A stretch of 7,866 nt of DNA from an uncultured Collinsella sp. (lineage in GTDB: Bacteria > Actinomycetota > Coriobacteriia > Coriobacteriales > Coriobacteriaceae), in NCBI GenBank assembly GCA_900757465.1, contig CAAENY010000090.1:1-7866 (forward strand), given 5' to 3'. Position 1 is the first letter of the stretch, and each line of letters starts with the position of its first letter. The notes under the pieces were generated by a model. That model saw only the letters and a program-made list of their open reading frames with translations, was not told the origin of the DNA and did not search any database. Positions 5,923 through 7,866 of the stretch are shown in pieces. The translations under genes and the position numbers were made by a program.

Positions 5923-5963
5923 TTTGCCCCATCACGTCGCTGCATGATTGCTCAAACGAAAAC

Positions 5964-5991
5964 GGCCCGCCTCACGTTTGTGGGGCGGGCC
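5964..5991. terminator. Bidirectional terminator between the DegV and barrel-protein genes
   Basis: GGCCCGCCTCAC and GTGGGGCGGGCC pair over 12 bp (one G-T wobble) around a GTTT tetraloop. TGTTTT follows a few bases later on the plus strand. On the minus strand the hairpin is followed by GTTTTCGTTT. Position between two convergent stops (5922 and 6003) supports use in both directions. Confidence 0.85.
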
Positions 5992-6002
5992 AAGATGTTT
6001 TG

Positions 6003-7094
6003 CTAGCGTTTCTTTCCGCGGAAGAAGAAGCCGTGCAGTGACGGCTTGAGGCCGCGGTTGGCGCGATGCTCCTCGACGCGCTCGTGGATCGAAGCGACGC
6101 GCTCGATGACTTCGTCGGGAATCGGCACATCGGGATTCATGTTCTCGACCTGGCTGACCTCGGCGGCGGCGACCTGGTCGATAATGGGCACATCGTCGCG
6201 CGAGATGACAGGTGTGGCATCTTCCTTCATCTTGCGATAACGCTGCATCATGTCGGTCTGTAGCTGCTGTGCCGAAGGCGGCGTCCAGATGATGGCGTTG
6301 GCTCCGGCGGCGATGGTCTCGCGAATGCTCTCGGGCGTCTTGCCGCCCGGTGCGATGAGCGGCAGGTTGGGATAGTGCTCGCGCAGCTCGCGCAGGACCT
6401 GGGGCGTGTTTTTGCCGGCGGCGATGTTGAGAATCTTGGCTCCGGCGCGCACTTTGGCATGCGCATCATCGTCGCAACGTACGACCGTGGCGATGACGGG
6501 GATGTCGGCGATGTTGGTGATGTGCTCGACCATCTCGGCGGTGGCGGGGGAGTTGACCACACAGCCCGCCGCGCCCTGCATCTCGGAGACGGCTGCCATC
6601 TGCACGGAGCGCTTACCAGTGGTGGTGCCACCGCCCACGCCTACAAAGACCGGGCACTCGGCGACGGTCAGCAGCGCTTGCGTAATGGCGGGCTGCGGCG
6701 TGAAAGGGTAGACCGCAAAGACGGCATCGGCGTTGGAGTTGCGGATAACCGCGACATCGGTGGTGTAAATGAGCGACTTGATGCGGCGGCCGAAGAGCGT
6801 GAAGCCGCTGGCCTCCTCGATCTCGTCGGGCATGCGGAGGGCCGCCTTGCGCAAACGCCCGTCGATGGGCAGGGGCTCCATAGGGAGCAGGCCGTTGGGC
6901 GTGACGGCTACCTGGGGCTCGGTGAACTCGTCTGCGAGCTCGACCTCGGAGAAATCGACCGAGGCGACGATGTCCTCGTGAACCTCGGCGGGCACATCGA
7001 TGGGAGCTTGGTCGTTTGCCGCGGCAGGCGTGTCGAAGGAGCTGGTGCCGACGAAGGCGTCGACGCGCTCGTTTAGATCGTTGAGGGTATCCAT
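6003..7094 (-). CDS. TIM-barrel-like protein of unknown function
   Basis: The product is 363 residues. Residues 1-75 are acidic and probably flexible. Residues about 80-285 look like an alpha/beta barrel: strands such as SLIYTTDVAVI, AVFAVYPF, CPVFVGVGG, AAGCVVNS, IPVIATVV and AKILNIAAG alternate with helices. They lead to PLIAPGGKTPESI (245-257) and AGANAIIWTPPSA (263-275), which resemble the last two strand-loop segments of phosphate-binding barrels such as KDPG aldolase or thiazole synthase. A GGGTTTGKRS loop (154-163) is striking. The C-terminal 70 residues are charged and helical and end FFFRGKKR. No signal peptide or membrane helix is seen. ATG at 7094 has no good ribosome site, only a GAG, but a TAGAAT sits just upstream, so the mRNA may be almost leaderless. 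I do not recognise a specific enzyme. Confidence 0.85.
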   Translation of the reverse strand: MDTLNDLNERVDAFVGTSSFDTPAAANDQAPIDVPAEVHEDIVASVDFSEVELADEFTEPQVAVTPNGLLPMEPLPIDGRLRKAALRMPDEIEEASGFTLFGRRIKSLIYTTDVAVIRNSNADAVFAVYPFTPQPAITQALLTVAECPVFVGVGGGTTTGKRSVQMAAVSEMQGAAGCVVNSPATAEMVEHITNIADIPVIATVVRCDDDAHAKVRAGAKILNIAAGKNTPQVLRELREHYPNLPLIAPGGKTPESIRETIAAGANAIIWTPPSAQQLQTDMMQRYRKMKEDATPVISRDDVPIIDQVAAAEVSQVENMNPDVPIPDEVIERVASIHERVEEHRANRGLKPSLHGFFFRGKKR

Positions 7095-7103
7095 GGAGGC
7101 TCG

Positions 7104-7109
7104 ATTCTA
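7104..7109 (-). promoter_or_regulatory. Candidate -10 box placed for a near-leaderless mRNA
   Basis: TAGAAT on the minus strand ends nine bases before the ATG at 7094, so transcription would start at or a few bases before the start codon. Leaderless transcripts with a TAnnnT box in this position are common in Actinomycetota. No recognisable -35 is present. Confidence 0.4.
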
Positions 7110-7119
7110 TGTGATGACG

Positions 7120-7136
7120 GCCGGCAGGGTGCCGGC
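7120..7136. repeat. Perfect 7-bp inverted repeat upstream of the barrel-protein gene
   Basis: GCCGGCA (7120-7126) and TGCCGGC (7130-7136) flank GGG. It lies where the -35 region would be for the box at 7104-7109, so it could be an operator. There is no T run on either side, which argues against a terminator. Confidence 0.5.
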
Positions 7137-7175
7137 AGCGTTGTGCTTGCTAAATCGTTTGACGAGTTGATTTTT

Positions 7176-7236
7176 CCCCGCCGCTTCCTCCGTTAGACCG
7201 AAGGGCGGCGAACGTGAAGGAGCTGTGGTGGCGGGG
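7176..7236 (+). other. Region of nested inverted repeats upstream of the small membrane protein
   Basis: CCCCGCC (7176-7182) can pair with GGCGGGG (7230-7236). Inside, CCGTT (7190-7194) can pair with AACG (7211-7214), and CGCCGCTTC (7180-7188) competes with GAAGGGCGGCG. It could fold as RNA if transcribed, but no promoter clearly precedes it and it matches no riboswitch I recognise. The best promoter guess for the next gene lies after it. Confidence 0.25.
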
Positions 7237-7243
7237 ATCGAGG

Positions 7244-7252
7244 TGCTATCTT
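7244..7252 (+). promoter_or_regulatory. Possible extended -10 promoter for the small membrane protein
   Basis: TGCTATCTT fits an extended -10 (TGn plus TATCTT, four of six). It would start transcription near 7259, about 26 bases before the ATG. No good -35 is seen. Confidence 0.3.
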
Positions 7253-7271
7253 GAAAGTCCCGTTTAAAAGA

Positions 7272-7278
7272 GAGGTGA
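7272..7278 (+). promoter_or_regulatory. Strong ribosome binding site of the small membrane protein
   Basis: GAGGTGA is a perfect seven-base complement to the 16S rRNA tail, six bases before ATG at 7285. It is the main reason to accept this short frame as a gene. Confidence 0.8.
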
Positions 7279-7284
7279 CGCGGT

Positions 7285-7455
7285 ATGGAATTTTCGGCAA
7301 TGTTGGGCTCGATTGGCCTATGCGTGGGCGCAATCGTAGCCGCCGCGGTCATCTACTTTGTGGTCACGGCCATTAAGGGCAAAAGGGCCGAACGCAAGGA
7401 GCGCACGATGCTTAAACAGCATCGCGACCAGCAGGGCAAACGCGCACGGAGATAG
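7285..7455 (+). CDS. Small single-pass membrane protein with a basic tail, function unknown
   Basis: ATG at 7285 to TAG at 7453-7455 encodes 56 residues. After a short MEFSAMLGS start, residues about 7-30 form one hydrophobic helix (LCVGAIVAAAVIYFVVTAI in its core). Residues 31-56 are very basic, with KGKRAERKERT and ending GKRARR. The positive-inside rule places the N-terminus outside and the tail in the cytoplasm. The Shine-Dalgarno GAGGTGA is ideally placed. There is no cleavable signal or lipobox. It is transcribed divergently from the barrel protein and converges on the RNA methyltransferase gene, with 24 bases between stops. I do not recognise a family. A basic tail could contact nucleic acid, a partner protein or the membrane, but nothing here decides between these. 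Confidence 0.77.
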   Translation: MEFSAMLGSIGLCVGAIVAAAVIYFVVTAIKGKRAERKERTMLKQHRDQQGKRARR

Positions 7456-7480
7456 CTTGTTGAGTTTTGGATCCGTGCGC
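7442..7480. terminator. Inverted repeat spanning two convergent gene ends, possible bidirectional terminator
   Basis: GCGCACGGA (7442-7450) and TCCGTGCGC (7472-7480) are perfect 9-base complements around 21 bases. The left arm is coding sequence of the small protein, and the right arm ends on the last base of the methyltransferase stop. Plus-strand sequence afterwards holds one TTTT; minus-strand sequence holds only GTTTG. T runs are weak, so termination is possible but unproven. Confidence 0.45.
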
Positions 7481-7866
7481 TAGCTGCGTTTTCGGATCAG
7501 GGCAATGTAGAAGCCCTCAAAGTCGCGGCTAGGCGGAATGGTCAGCGTGCCGGGCATACCGTTGGCGACGGACGAGACGTGGCCGGCGGCGATGGCCTCG
7601 GTGAGGGCGTTGCACTCGATGCGTGGCTCTTCGCCAGCTTCCTGAGCACGGCGCGTTTCACTTTCGCTCGGCGTGCCGTCGAGGGGGATAAGCTCGCAAT
7701 CCATGTGCTTGTCGAGGGCCTCTTGCAGGGCATCCTCGTTTTCCTGCGGCAAGATCGAACAAGTCGAATAGACGAGCGTGCCGCCCGGTTTGAGGGCTCC
7801 CATGGCGCGGTCCAGAAGCGCGCGCTGCGAGCGGGCGCACTTGCTCAGCAACTGCTCGGTGAGGCC
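7480..7866 (-). CDS. RsmB/NOP-family RNA m5C methyltransferase, C-terminal part (5' end outside window)
   Basis: The frame is open from the window edge to TAG at 7480-7482, giving 128 visible residues. It matches the C-terminal third of SAM-dependent RNA cytosine-C5 methyltransferases of the RsmB/NOP2/Sun family, which methylate cytosines in rRNA (some relatives act on tRNA). Visible landmarks are RSQRALLDRAMGALKPGG, then LVYSTCSILPQENE with the TCS motif (C36 of the visible part), the catalytic cysteine region of motif VI. The end, DFEGFYIALIRKR, matches the family's usual D-GFF-A closing strand. The SAM-binding motifs and motif IV (PC) lie outside the window, so I cannot say which rRNA position is the target or whether an N-terminal NusB-like domain is present. 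A TTG at 7851 is internal, not the start. Confidence 0.92.
   Translation of the reverse strand, partial: GLTEQLLSKCARSQRALLDRAMGALKPGGTLVYSTCSILPQENEDALQEALDKHMDCELIPLDGTPSESETRRAQEAGEEPRIECNALTEAIAAGHVSSVANGMPGTLTIPPSRDFEGFYIALIRKRS

Noticed and set aside
6375..7076. 233-codon plus-strand frame opposite the barrel protein
   Set aside because: Gly/Asp/Val-rich shadow of the opposite gene with no ribosome site or family match.

Overview
The window looks like chromosomal DNA from a high-GC Gram-positive gut bacterium of the class Coriobacteriia (Actinomycetota), most likely Collinsella or a close relative. This rests on gene content (class III fructose-1,6-bisphosphatase, tandem GtrA proteins, DegV, and InlB-repeat and DUF4430 surface proteins), Gram-positive style Shine-Dalgarno sites and GC-rich codons. 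It is an inference; no rRNA or other marker gene is present.

Layout from left to right. Positions 1-1532 (+) hold the 3' end of a surface protein (InlB B-repeat, Gly-rich and Lys/Ser/Asp-rich stalk, C-terminal membrane anchor), followed 9 bp later by a second membrane-anchored protein with a similar disordered stalk and a C-terminal DUF4430-type domain. The pair ends at a strong terminator (1553-1592). From 4711 down to 1693 (-) run fbp (class III fructose-1,6-bisphosphatase) and two closely related GtrA-family four-helix membrane proteins, ending in a second strong terminator (1632-1666). A 320-bp divergent intergenic region (4712-5031), with several dyads and short repeats, separates fbp from a DegV-family lipid-binding protein (5032-5922, +). 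DegV converges on a TIM-barrel-like protein of unknown function (6003-7094, -), with a shared bidirectional terminator at 5964-5991. A small basic single-pass membrane protein (7285-7455, +) follows; it was found by reading the sequence and has an excellent ribosome binding site. The window ends inside an RsmB/NOP-family RNA m5C methyltransferase (7480-7866, -).

The genes do not form one pathway. There are three apparent modules: cell-surface display, gluconeogenesis plus membrane transport of glycan precursors (fbp with GtrA proteins, a link that is only positional), and housekeeping genes. I see no CRISPR array, tRNA, rRNA, insertion sequence or phage gene. No clearly new multi-gene system is evident. 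The items most worth a second look are the degenerate sorting signal on the first protein, the shared stalk and DUF4430 domain of the surface pair, the tandem GtrA paralogues, the perfect inverted repeat at the fbp promoter, the uncharacterised barrel protein with a possible near-leaderless start, and the small membrane protein.
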